The translations under genes were made by a program, and so were the position numbers. 64,000 bases of DNA. It comes from a virus. Position 1 is the first letter of the stretch. Each line of letters begins with the position of its first letter. Shown here piece by piece: positions 56,286 through 64,000 of this stretch. The notes beneath the pieces were generated by a model. The model saw only the letters and a list, made by a program, of their open reading frames with translations, was not told the origin of the DNA and ran no database searches. The stretch spans positions 1 to 64,000 of IMG/VR virus record IMGVR_UViG_3300005253_000193, one strand, 5' to 3'.

Positions 56286-56983
56286 TGACGATCCTTCGTA
56301 GGATGATGATGGCGGCGGCGGGTGGGGTAACTCCTGACTTACCCGTGACCTCTGATCTGGTGATGCACTTCCGGGCCGATCTGGGAATAACCAAAGATGG
56401 GAGCGATTACGTTTCCCAATGGGACGATCAGAGCGTCAACAATCGCCATCTGACTGAGGCGACGAACAAGCCTTTGTGGGTCGATGGCTTGGTCAATGGT
56501 CGCCCAGCCGTCCGGTTCGACGGGGCGAACGACCAACTCTCGGAGGCTGGAGGGACCGTAGCCCAGCCGGTACACGTTTTCACTGTCGCCAACTACCTGA
56601 CTTGGACCAATGGCGAGACTTCCTTCGGGTACAGGACCGTTCCGGGGGCCATGATACAACAACGAACATCCACCCCCCGCGTGTATCAATTGATCGACAA
56701 TATTTCGGGTGGTTACGTGTCCCCGACACTTGGCACGTTTTTTCTTATCCATCACGTCATCAGCAATGCCTCGTCATCGCTCGCACTCAACGATGGGGGG
56801 GACGTTGGTGGGGCCACTGGGACACGCACAATGAATGGTGGTTTCACTATGGGGGCGGAATTTCCGGGCGCCGGCTGGTGCAACGTGGAGGTCGCCGAGG
56901 CCATTGTCTACGACGCGATCAAGTCCGGCGGTGATCTGACCTCAATCAAGAATTATCTCAACGATCTATACGCCCTTTGGTAG
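56285..56983 (+). CDS. Lectin-like (LamG-type) fibre accessory protein
   Basis: 232 residues. VMHFRADLGITKDGSDYVSQWDD and VRFDGANDQLS resemble Laminin-G/concanavalin-like domains (LamG_3), used for glycan binding. GC-rich, beta-rich. ATG 56285 overlaps the fibre stop. Receptor-binding partner is plausible. Confidence 0.65.
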   Translation: MTILRRMMMAAAGGVTPDLPVTSDLVMHFRADLGITKDGSDYVSQWDDQSVNNRHLTEATNKPLWVDGLVNGRPAVRFDGANDQLSEAGGTVAQPVHVFTVANYLTWTNGETSFGYRTVPGAMIQQRTSTPRVYQLIDNISGGYVSPTLGTFFLIHHVISNASSSLALNDGGDVGGATGTRTMNGGFTMGAEFPGAGWCNVEVAEAIVYDAIKSGGDLTSIKNYLNDLYALW

Positions 56984-56994
56984 GAGGTTGAAAC

Positions 56995-57459
56995 ATGACT
57001 GATTATTGCCACATCGATGACGGCGCCATCGACGATGGGCCGCGAGCTTTGCCAAGAGCCTGGCGCAACGTTAGTGGCTTGCGTCGGGGGACACCTGAGT
57101 TTTTGAAAGACAAGGGCTGGTTGCCCGTGCGCTACGTCGATGAGTCCTTCGACCCCGCAACGCAAGTGCGGACGGGGCCTGTTGGGTGCAACGTCGGTGA
57201 CCCGGTGCCACCTGATGCCGACGAGGTTGTCGGGATCTACACCGTCAAGGACAAGACGCAATTGGAGCTGGATGACGACCAGCAGGCCGTCGACATCGCC
57301 AAACTTTCAACATCGGTGGACAAGATCGCGTTCATTCTGACCGAGCTGACTCAGAAGTTGTTCGAGAAGAACGTTATCATCCCTGATGATTTTACCCAAC
57401 CTGTGCGGCAGATTTATCGGGAAATCGAAGAAATCGTGGGTAGAGCCAAACCAAAGTAG
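56995..57459 (+). CDS. Hypothetical tail-associated protein
   Basis: 154 residues, GGAGGTTGAAAC before ATG. Cys at CHIDDGA and GCNVGDP; Asp-rich centre, helical C-terminal half. In the GC-rich fibre cluster. No family recognised. Confidence 0.6.
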   Translation: MTDYCHIDDGAIDDGPRALPRAWRNVSGLRRGTPEFLKDKGWLPVRYVDESFDPATQVRTGPVGCNVGDPVPPDADEVVGIYTVKDKTQLELDDDQQAVDIAKLSTSVDKIAFILTELTQKLFEKNVIIPDDFTQPVRQIYREIEEIVGRAKPK

Positions 57460-57467
57460 GAACAAAC

Positions 57468-57770
57468 ATGGTCGAAGAAGTACTTACCGACTGGCGCTTT
57501 TGGATCGTTGCCGTTGGAGTCATCCTCGCCATCGCCGAGACCCGGTGGACGGTGAAGCGACATAACAATATCCTGAACGGTGGCAAGCCTGGCGAGAACT
57601 TGGCGACCATAGTCATACTCACCGCAAAAGCTGTTGAAAGGCTTGAGAAAGACATCCGTGACTTACGTAAGGAGTTCACGGAGGAGCGCGGTGTCCGTAG
57701 CTTATGTGCAAGACGCGTACACGATAGAATCGACAATTTAGGGGTGGAAAACCGATCCGATAGCGGGTAA
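57468..57770 (+). CDS. N-terminal membrane protein with coiled coil (holin-like)
   Basis: 100 residues. WRFWIVAVGVILAIAE (about 9-25) is one membrane helix; the rest is a charged coiled coil (KAVERLEKDIRDLRKEF). Holin or lysis-accessory topology (inference). Confidence 0.5.
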   Translation: MVEEVLTDWRFWIVAVGVILAIAETRWTVKRHNNILNGGKPGENLATIVILTAKAVERLEKDIRDLRKEFTEERGVRSLCARRVHDRIDNLGVENRSDSG

Positions 57771-57799
57771 TTAGAATTATAACAATTGGGGAATGAGTC

Positions 57800-58153
57800 A
57801 TGCGTGCGCGAGACAAGGCAAAAGAGTGGGCAACGTCGGTTAAGTTCTGGATCACATGCGCGGTCCTCGTTGTAGGAACATTGGGGGGCCTTGGATATGC
57901 GTTTGATCGCCCGGTGTGGCTTAGTGAATTAAGAGCGCATGAGGTGGCGGCTGGAGAGGTAATGGATAACCTCCAGCAGCAGACTACCATCAACGTGGAA
58001 AATATTCTTGAGATCAAAATTGATCAGATGCAACTTCGTATTTGGGATCAGGAAGATCGCCTCGAGGATTACAATACTAAGGATGGTTGGAGCCGACTTC
58101 GCGATCTGAACCAACAATTGAAGAGGTTAATTCGTGAACGGAAAGATAAATAG
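57800..58153 (+). CDS. Inner-membrane spanin-like protein
   Basis: 117 residues. One N-terminal helix (FWITCAVLVVGTLGGLGYAF) followed by a long coiled coil; a small secreted protein starts inside its 3' end. This resembles i-spanin/o-spanin pairs. Not conclusive. Confidence 0.5.
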   Translation: MRARDKAKEWATSVKFWITCAVLVVGTLGGLGYAFDRPVWLSELRAHEVAAGEVMDNLQQQTTINVENILEIKIDQMQLRIWDQEDRLEDYNTKDGWSRLRDLNQQLKRLIRERKDK

Positions 58154-58274
58154 TGTGCTTGTTGCTGTATTTGCTTTTATGGCAATGTCACTCGCCACAC
58201 AGACTGTATGTGGCTCCTACAATGACGTGGTGGTCAACTTGGCGAATGACAAATTTAGGAAAAAAGTAAAATGA
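58134..58274 (+). CDS. 46-residue exported peptide overlapping the spanin-like gene
   Basis: GTG start, MNGKINSVLVAVFAFMAM signal-like helix, then LATQTVCGSYND. The Cys could be a lipoprotein site but the -3 to -1 residues (TQV type) do not fit the lipobox well. The overlap with the end of the 57800 gene is the classic o-spanin arrangement. Confidence 0.45.
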   Translation: MNGKINSVLVAVFAFMAMSLATQTVCGSYNDVVVNLANDKFRKKVK

Positions 58275-59725
58275 CCAGTATTCCGACAGCAGGCTATTTT
58301 ATAGACGGGGCAAGGACAAATCTTGAGGCAAAGACAGCTCAAGATGAAATGCTTGAGGTCCTCCGGGAAGAATTGGGTGGCAATGCCATAGCTGAACTCA
58401 CTATTTCATCTGGCTCTGTGACAGCAACCCAGGGTCTTCACTCAATTGATACAGAGAGTGATGCAGGCGACGATTATCTGGACAATATTATTCAAACTAA
58501 TCTGGATGCAGGTCATCTCCTTCTCATCCGTGCCGAAGATGCTGGTAGGACCATCAATGTAAGACATTCTCAAGGTGGTGCTGGAGAGATCATCACTGCC
58601 GAAGCTTCAACTATTGTCCTTGATGATACAAACAAGTGGATTCTCTTGGTCCGTAAGGGAACCCAATGGTTGGAAGTGTTTAAATCTTATAGGGCTGTCA
58701 AGGGCGCGGATATCACTTCGGCCTCGCCGCTGGTGATCGGGCCGGTCGGCAATTATTTCGACGTGGTGGGTGCCGTGGACTTCGCCGTGATGACAGTCGC
58801 GGCCGACCGTTGGTTCATGCTCCACTTCGACTCCGCGCTGACGATCACACATGGCGGCTCCCTAGCCCTCCCGAACGGTAGGGATATCGAGACCGCCGCA
58901 GGTACTGAGCTCACGTGCATGTCGATCGGCGTTAACTCCGTCCGTGTGTTGTCCGTGTCCCCCCCGGTCACCCAGCCCGTCTTCTTCGAGGAGAGCTCCG
59001 ACATCACCCTCGTGGAGACGGACCACGGGCGGACCCTCCATATCACCGATACTGCGACCGTCACCCTGCCCGACGCGGCCGCCGCCGGTCCGGGGTGGAC
59101 GATCCGCGTGATGAAGTACAGCGCCGGTGTTGAGCGCCCGGCGACTATCGTTCCTGCCGGTGCCGACACCATTGAGCTTTGGGCGGACCCCGGCCTGACA
59201 TCGATCCTGCTGTTCACCTCGGGCGACTACCTCGACCTGATATCCACCGGGTCGGGCTGGGTCGCGTCGGGTGAGGTGATTGTCAAGATGAGCGTGATTC
59301 TCAACGCGGAGACCCAGGTGGTCGCCAACACCACCAACACCGTGGTGGAGTTCGATGCCGTCGGTGCCGACACGCACTCGGGCTGGGAGGGGGTGCAGCC
59401 TTACCATTACGAGATACCTTTCTCGGGCTACTACCTACTGAATACCGTGGTGATCGTGGACGAGGGCTCTTCGCCCCACGGGTGGGATGTGTCCATCAGG
59501 AGGGTCGTATCCGGGCCGTCTACAGAGTGGATCGCGCTGACCCGTAACCTCATGCCTGGGACCGGTGATGAGGATAATCTGTCATTGCTCAGTATGTGGA
59601 ACTGGTTGGCCAAGGGAGAAGAGGTGCTTGTCATGGTGCGGCAGGACAGCGGCGGCAACCTGAACATACAGGGATCGACTGTTAGGCAGGAACAGACTCA
59701 GTTCGAAATCGTCCGGCTGGGATGA
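58271..59725 (+). CDS. Tail fibre 2
   Basis: 484 residues; N-terminal 140 shared with fibre 1, C-terminal 340 unique, beta-rich and GC-rich (from about 58690), ending LNIQGSTVRQEQTQFEIVRL. Likely an alternative or additional receptor-binding fibre. Confidence 0.72.
   Translation: MTSIPTAGYFIDGARTNLEAKTAQDEMLEVLREELGGNAIAELTISSGSVTATQGLHSIDTESDAGDDYLDNIIQTNLDAGHLLLIRAEDAGRTINVRHSQGGAGEIITAEASTIVLDDTNKWILLVRKGTQWLEVFKSYRAVKGADITSASPLVIGPVGNYFDVVGAVDFAVMTVAADRWFMLHFDSALTITHGGSLALPNGRDIETAAGTELTCMSIGVNSVRVLSVSPPVTQPVFFEESSDITLVETDHGRTLHITDTATVTLPDAAAAGPGWTIRVMKYSAGVERPATIVPAGADTIELWADPGLTSILLFTSGDYLDLISTGSGWVASGEVIVKMSVILNAETQVVANTTNTVVEFDAVGADTHSGWEGVQPYHYEIPFSGYYLLNTVVIVDEGSSPHGWDVSIRRVVSGPSTEWIALTRNLMPGTGDEDNLSLLSMWNWLAKGEEVLVMVRQDSGGNLNIQGSTVRQEQTQFEIVRLG
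58373..58434 (+). repeat. 62-nt repeat shared with fibre 1 (copy 2)
   Basis: Identical to 55239-55300. Confidence 0.9.
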
Positions 59726-59731
59726 TTCTAT

Positions 59732-60028
59732 ATGGTACGAGCATTAGCCTTTTTCATGTTCCTTGCCACCCTGCCAGCGACCGCACAGATGCTGTGCGGT
59801 CCCCGCGCCGACGTGCTGACCAACCTGACGGAGGGCCATGGTGAGTATTCAGCGTCGATGGGCCTGGCCAGCAACGGCGCGGTGATTGAGGTATTCGTAT
59901 CCGCGATCGATAGGGATGTCGGTGGGCGATCCTTTACCATCGTCATGACCCGGCCCGACGGTTTGAGCTGTTTGATGGCGGCGGGCAACAACTGGGAAGA
60001 CCTACTGATAAGGATGAACGGGACATGA
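59732..60028 (+). CDS. Small secreted protein
   Basis: 98 residues. Signal peptide RALAFFMFLATLPATAQ with a likely cleavage after ATA; two Cys (MLCGPR, LSCLMA) could form a disulfide. Next to lysis genes, so periplasmic or outer envelope role. Function unknown. Confidence 0.55.
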   Translation: MVRALAFFMFLATLPATAQMLCGPRADVLTNLTEGHGEYSASMGLASNGAVIEVFVSAIDRDVGGRSFTIVMTRPDGLSCLMAAGNNWEDLLIRMNGT

Positions 60029-60510
60029 TCCCCCCAATTCAATTTCTCCAGGACGTTATTGGCCCAACGCTCACGCATCTGGCCGCCATGGAGCCCCGGC
60101 TGGACACACCAGCGGCTCGAGCACTTCTTCTTGGCACGGCGATCCAGGAATCCCATCTGTCGGCTTATAAACAACTCGGCGGCGGACCCGCAATGTCGTT
60201 TTTCCAGATCGAGCCGGCGACATTTGAGGACATCTTCGACCGCTACCTCAGCCGCCCTGATAAGTCCGCTCTACGTGGTGCTGTTCGCGCCCTACTGATT
60301 CCAGCATTCGAGCCCGGCGAGCAGTTGGACACGAATCAACACTTGGCCTGTGCGATTGCCAGGATCCGGTATTGGATGGTTCCCGAGAGGATGCCCCGCC
60401 CGGATGACATCGATGGCTTGGCGGTCTACTGGAAGCTCCACTACAATACGACCGGCGGCGGCGGCTCTGCGTCGGAATGGGCACTTAATTTTCGAAAGTA
60501 CGCCAGTTAG
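60025..60510 (+). CDS. Lytic transglycosylase-like endolysin
   Basis: 161 residues. LLLGTAIQESHLSAYKQLGG has the glutamate-containing helix of SLT-type enzymes, followed by SFFQIEPATFEDIF. Cleaves peptidoglycan glycan strands. No signal peptide, so it needs a holin or tail. Overlaps the previous gene by ATGA. Confidence 0.72.
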   Translation: MIPPIQFLQDVIGPTLTHLAAMEPRLDTPAARALLLGTAIQESHLSAYKQLGGGPAMSFFQIEPATFEDIFDRYLSRPDKSALRGAVRALLIPAFEPGEQLDTNQHLACAIARIRYWMVPERMPRPDDIDGLAVYWKLHYNTTGGGGSASEWALNFRKYAS

Positions 60511-60519
60511 GAAAAAATC

Positions 60520-60777
60520 ATGAAACGCCTTCTTATCCTCGCCTCCCTCCTCCTCATCGCTGGCTGCGGGCTGACACCTGTTGGTGATCAGTACAGGGAA
60601 GCCGCTCGCATGGCCGCTAAGACCGTCGCCGATCAAACCCTGGCCAACGTCGAATGGGCATTGTGCAATGCCATGACGATTGGTGCTATCACCCGTCGCT
60701 ACGGCCGCATCCCGACAAAGGCTACGGCCTATCGGAATCTGTGCCGCGAGGCCCCGACTTTATTGTTGACGCCATGA
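60520..60777 (+). CDS. Small lipoprotein (o-spanin-like)
   Basis: 85 residues. LLILASLLLIAGCGLTP is a textbook lipobox (LIAGC); the body is helical and ends LLLTP. Outer-membrane-linked; could be an o-spanin. Confidence 0.68.
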   Translation: MKRLLILASLLLIAGCGLTPVGDQYREAARMAAKTVADQTLANVEWALCNAMTIGAITRRYGRIPTKATAYRNLCREAPTLLLTP

Positions 60778-61415
60778 TGGATCCGCTGGCCCAGGTCTGC
60801 GCGTCGCTGTCGCGGCGGGCTTACGATGACAATCCGGATTTTGCTGGCCTTGGGTTTGATCTGCTTGCCACGTTCGATCGCTTTGGCACCCAGGCGTTCC
60901 TGATTACAGATGGTATCAAGGTGATCCTCGTCTTTCGAGGCACCGAACCCGACGAGCCAACGGACCTGATTTCCGATGTATGCTACGTCAAGACCGACTT
61001 CCCCGGTGGTGGGCGGGTTCACTTGGGGTTTGAGCGGGCGTTCGAGCGCGTCTCAGAGGCCATCGGGGCAAGCCTGCCGTCTATCCCCCTGATTATCGTT
61101 GGACACTCCCTGGGGGCCGCTTTGGCGCTTGAGGGGGCCGCTACGTGGAAGACCGAGGCGGTCTATCTGTACGGCTGCCCGAGAGTCGGCAACCGGGCCT
61201 TCGTCAAGCGCATCACCTGTCCGGTATTCCGCTTCGAGAATCACGCCGACCTCGTTACCCACATCCCGCCGCCGACATCGTTTTTGCAGGTCGCATGGTC
61301 GCTGGCCCACTGGCGTCGACCAACCCTCTACCGCCATGCCGGGAAACGGATTCGCCTGTCCGGCCTGGGCCACCGCTCGGCCGCCTACGAGGCGGCGGCG
61401 ATGGGAGCGGGCTGA
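60774..61415 (+). CDS. Class 3 lipase
   Basis: 213 residues. VFRGTEPDEPTDLI, nucleophile elbow GHSLGAALALEGA, acid FENHADLVTHIPP and late His LGHRSAAY give the full Ser-Asp-His triad of the lipase_3 family. Start MMDPLAQVC overlaps the previous stop. Could cut membrane lipids during lysis or act on receptor lipids. No signal peptide. Confidence 0.82.
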   Translation: MMDPLAQVCASLSRRAYDDNPDFAGLGFDLLATFDRFGTQAFLITDGIKVILVFRGTEPDEPTDLISDVCYVKTDFPGGGRVHLGFERAFERVSEAIGASLPSIPLIIVGHSLGAALALEGAATWKTEAVYLYGCPRVGNRAFVKRITCPVFRFENHADLVTHIPPPTSFLQVAWSLAHWRRPTLYRHAGKRIRLSGLGHRSAAYEAAAMGAG

Positions 61416-61445
61416 CGCTCCTCAATCAAACACATCCACCCTTGA

Positions 61446-64000
61446 TCAGTAATCTTCCAGGATTTCTATTGACGAGCCTTCCACGGTTTTAGTGACACGT
61501 ATCACTTGCTGGAATCCTCCATAATCCAGGCTGTGATGCTCAACAACCCAAACTTGTCGCTTCAGTTCCTCGGCCCGTGATTGGAGAAGCTCAAGTAAGT
61601 CTTCTACCCCCTCCGGGTTGAGATGTTGAGTTGGTTCATCAAAGACCTCAATGTTGGACTTGATTCCACTCTTTCCTAGAATGAGATTTGCAAGGCCCAT
61701 GGTTCCCGCCAACCTCAATCTTTGTGACTCGCCGCCCGACCAGGCTTCCCAAGGAACGAGGTCTTCATTGTAGGGGGACTTGATAAAGACCGTGAAGCCC
61801 TTTGTTATGGAACCAGATTTTGTTTCCCGTTCTACATCAAACGCAATCTCCCAATTGTGAAGCCCAAGCTGCATCAGACTGTTGCTGACCTCGACTTCCA
61901 ATTGGTTGAGAGCCTCTTCAATCATGAATAACCTGACTTCCTTGAAGCCCTTTATCCAATACTTGTTACACTCATGTTTGGTCAGGAGATCGTCCAAATG
62001 AAGTACGAGCAGTTCGAGTTCCTTTTCAAAACCAATGAGCTGTTCTTCTGCAGTCGCTATTAAATCCTTGTGGGGGTTTTTTTCTTCCAAGACCTGGTCT
62101 AGATCCTCCTGCGCATCATCCACTTTTTCGGAGAGGTTGTTTAATTCATTTTCATATGTCCTTTTTTCAAGGATGAGTTCTCTTATTTTGTTATCGACCT
62201 TCATCCTGTCATTTTGAAGGTCCTTCTTTTCCTCCTTGAGTTCCTTCAGTTGTTTTTGGATGTGTTCCAAATCCTCGTTTTCATCAGATAGTTTATCCTT
62301 TAATTTATTACCTTCACTTTCAATCCTTTTCTTTTCGTCACGTAAATGCTTGGCGGAGACCTTCTGCCCACAATGGGGACAAGTGTTGCCGACTCCATCC
62401 AGTTTTTTCCATTCCTTTCTGCTTGCATCGATTTTGGTCTCTAGCCGGGTGATTTTTTGTTCCACAAAACCCCTGCTTGTGTTTTCTTCATCAAGATTGT
62501 CCTGCACTTCTTTCACTGCGAGATCAAACTCGGCCAGATCATCCTCAACTGTTTTCATTTCCTTGTTATGGGAGCATCCTTTCCCTTTCTTTTCCTCGAG
62601 CTTGTTCTTGTGGTCCTTTAGAACGTTCTTCAATACTTTGACACGTTCCCTCTCAGTTTTTAAATACCCTTCATTGCTATCATAATAATTTTCCAGATTG
62701 GTCTCGGTGAGGGTTATGTTTCCCTCCAAGGTTGCTATATCAGATTCGCAGGAACTTATCTTGCCAGCGATCTCGGTTGTCCACTGGGTTGCTTCCTGAC
62801 TTTTGTCCAACCAAAAGTCAAGTTCAAACATGTCGGAAAACAAGGACAGTTTTTGAGCCGGTTTAAGATCAAAGAACATGGGGGAGAATTGTCCGGTAAT
62901 GATAGAGTGTTGAAAGGATTCTGAATTGAGGCCAATCAAATCTTCCACAACTTGTTGGTCCACGGTCTCACCGTCAAGCTCCAGATTATTTGGGTTCCAT
63001 GTACGGATCAGTACGTGCTCCTCCCCTGACCTCTCAAAGAAGAGATGACCTGCACATCGTCCTTTAACACCCCAGGTGCAAACGTCCCCTGCCTTGAGAT
63101 TGCGAAGGGTCTTTCCGTAGATGATCCAAAACAATCCATCCCAAATGGTACTTTTGCCGCTATTATGAACAACGATTCCATTTGCCACAAAATTATGACA
63201 ATCTTCAACTTCCATATCGTATACATCTTCATACCCATAAAACTCGACGCTGATAACTTTATGGTTTGTCTTTCTTATGACTACTCCAAAATCAGACAAT
63301 CTATTGTAGACGGTCTGTGTGCTGCATTCACAAATTTTGGCTATTTCTTTTCCGGTTGCACCGGATTTGTAAATATTTTCAAGCCATGCTTTATTATTTA
63401 TTTTTTTCCCCGATTTATTTCTTTTTGCGATCCCAGCATTTTTAATAGCAAGAACCCTTCTTTGCCTATCTTCTTTCCATTGATATTTTATTGTGCTACT
63501 GATTTTAGCTTTTGTGGTAGAGCTGTGTTTCTTTCCCTTCATCCCTTTTGGATGTATGTTCCACATGAAATTTTCTTTTTCATGATTCTTATAAGCATGA
63601 AGGCTTTGATGCTCCACAGAGGATAAACCCTCCAAATTTTCTATTGAATTGTCCCATTTTTTATGATTTTTGTGGTGATGAACATCGTATTGACCACAAA
63701 CCAGTTCACCAATGAATTTATGTTCATATTTTGATTTACACTTAGAATCGTTCAGAACTAAATGGACATATCCATCATATGTTTTTCTATACAAAGATCG
63801 TAAGCTATCACCTCTCTTTAATTCCCCCAATTTACAGTATGATCCGTCGGTCTTTAGAATTGGATGGTCATAAGTTCCTATAATGTAATCATATGAATGA
63901 AAATGCTTATAATCTTTGCCCTCATATGACAGTTTGTAAACTGGCTTTCTTATTCCTGTCTTGCGAACGTCCTTTGCCCTTTTCAAAGTAAAACAATTAT
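61446..64000 (-). CDS. SbcC/gp46-type recombination ATPase with intein (5' end outside window)
   Basis: The leftward gene enters at the right edge. Codons at 63998-63996 give Asn, then the intein (278 residues), then SGKSTIWDGLFW, the Walker A of SMC/Rad50-type proteins. The rest is the classic layout: first arm, coiled coil, zinc hook CPHC (about residue 537 from TTG 63986), second coiled coil, ABC signature SGGESQRLRLA, Walker B IEVFDEPTQHLNP and a C-terminal VVEHH. Works with an SbcD/gp47 nuclease, not in the window. Reverse-strand neighbour of the lipase. Confidence 0.85.
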   Translation of the reverse strand, partial: NCFTLKRAKDVRKTGIRKPVYKLSYEGKDYKHFHSYDYIIGTYDHPILKTDGSYCKLGELKRGDSLRSLYRKTYDGYVHLVLNDSKCKSKYEHKFIGELVCGQYDVHHHKNHKKWDNSIENLEGLSSVEHQSLHAYKNHEKENFMWNIHPKGMKGKKHSSTTKAKISSTIKYQWKEDRQRRVLAIKNAGIAKRNKSGKKINNKAWLENIYKSGATGKEIAKICECSTQTVYNRLSDFGVVIRKTNHKVISVEFYGYEDVYDMEVEDCHNFVANGIVVHNSGKSTIWDGLFWIIYGKTLRNLKAGDVCTWGVKGRCAGHLFFERSGEEHVLIRTWNPNNLELDGETVDQQVVEDLIGLNSESFQHSIITGQFSPMFFDLKPAQKLSLFSDMFELDFWLDKSQEATQWTTEIAGKISSCESDIATLEGNITLTETNLENYYDSNEGYLKTERERVKVLKNVLKDHKNKLEEKKGKGCSHNKEMKTVEDDLAEFDLAVKEVQDNLDEENTSRGFVEQKITRLETKIDASRKEWKKLDGVGNTCPHCGQKVSAKHLRDEKKRIESEGNKLKDKLSDENEDLEHIQKQLKELKEEKKDLQNDRMKVDNKIRELILEKRTYENELNNLSEKVDDAQEDLDQVLEEKNPHKDLIATAEEQLIGFEKELELLVLHLDDLLTKHECNKYWIKGFKEVRLFMIEEALNQLEVEVSNSLMQLGLHNWEIAFDVERETKSGSITKGFTVFIKSPYNEDLVPWEAWSGGESQRLRLAGTMGLANLILGKSGIKSNIEVFDEPTQHLNPEGVEDLLELLQSRAEELKRQVWVVEHHSLDYGGFQQVIRVTKTVEGSSIEILEDY
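63162..63995 (-). other. Intein with HNH homing endonuclease
   Basis: Cys1 (63995) begins CFTLKRAKDV; Hint block B is GTYDHPIL, block F/G is GYEDVYDMEVEDCHNFVANG and the C-terminal splice site is VVHN/S. An HNH-type stretch (YDVHHHKNHKKWDNSIENLE) followed by NUMOD-like (GKKHSSTTKAKIS) and IENR/HTH-like (KEIAKICECSTQTVYNRL) modules lies in the middle. The extein junction is in the P-loop, N/S-GKST, a common intein insertion point. Confidence 0.85.

Overview
The window is part of a large tailed-phage genome with a siphovirus-like plan. It has an HK97-fold capsid protein, a maturation protease, head-tail connectors, two tail-tube-type proteins, a -1 frameshifted tail chaperone, a 1267-residue tape measure, a tail-tip cascade and a lysis-type cluster. 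No terminase, portal, polymerase or integrase is present, so the genome continues on both sides. An ArfA-like ribosome-rescue peptide, a lipoprotein and small membrane/secreted genes beside a muralytic enzyme suggest a Gram-negative, probably proteobacterial, host (inference).

Layout. About 0-18.8 kb is a leftward accessory region. It starts with a MoxR ATPase / VWA metallopeptidase-like module, HTH-like basic proteins and many very small genes, most with the leader GCAAC-AGGAGGAGA-ATG. Between these genes lie two layers of unusual non-coding DNA. About ten intergenic hairpins have covarying GC stems and a fixed loop grammar, and four long arrays are built from the same boxes on a strict 18-nt period. 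From 14.44 to 15.26 kb there is a gene-free, structure-rich stretch that is probably a large ncRNA. From 15.5 to 18.8 kb there is a run of fifteen paralogous 63-81-residue genes; fourteen are chained by an exact 11-nt stop/start overlap. From 18.8 to 20.2 kb is a divergent control region with dyad repeats. From 20.2 to 23.8 kb a rightward group repeats two gene families seen on the left. From 24.1 to 26.8 kb is a leftward group ending at a NADAR protein, followed by tRNAs (Lys, Thr, Pro and a tRNA-Tyr-like remnant).

From 29.2 to 32.9 kb a leftward operon encodes two glycosyltransferase-like proteins, two FkbM methyltransferases and a sulfotransferase. From 33.1 kb rightwards is the virion operon. 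Inserted between its capsid and tail genes are a GT42/Maf-like putative sialyltransferase, NeuB, a KdsC-like phosphatase, NeuA, a pyruvyl-transferase-like protein and a methyltransferase. This could be a near-complete route for putting a nonulosonic (sialic-type) acid on the virion or the host surface. From 55 to 61.4 kb are fibre, lysis and lipase genes whose 3' parts are much more GC-rich than their surroundings. The right edge holds an SbcC/gp46-type ATPase interrupted in its Walker A motif by an intein carrying an HNH homing endonuclease.

The strongest candidates for undescribed biology are the 18-nt-period box arrays with their single-copy hairpin relatives, and the overlapping YNAF gene chain. 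The virion-embedded nonulosonic acid cassette and the 820-nt ncRNA candidate come next.
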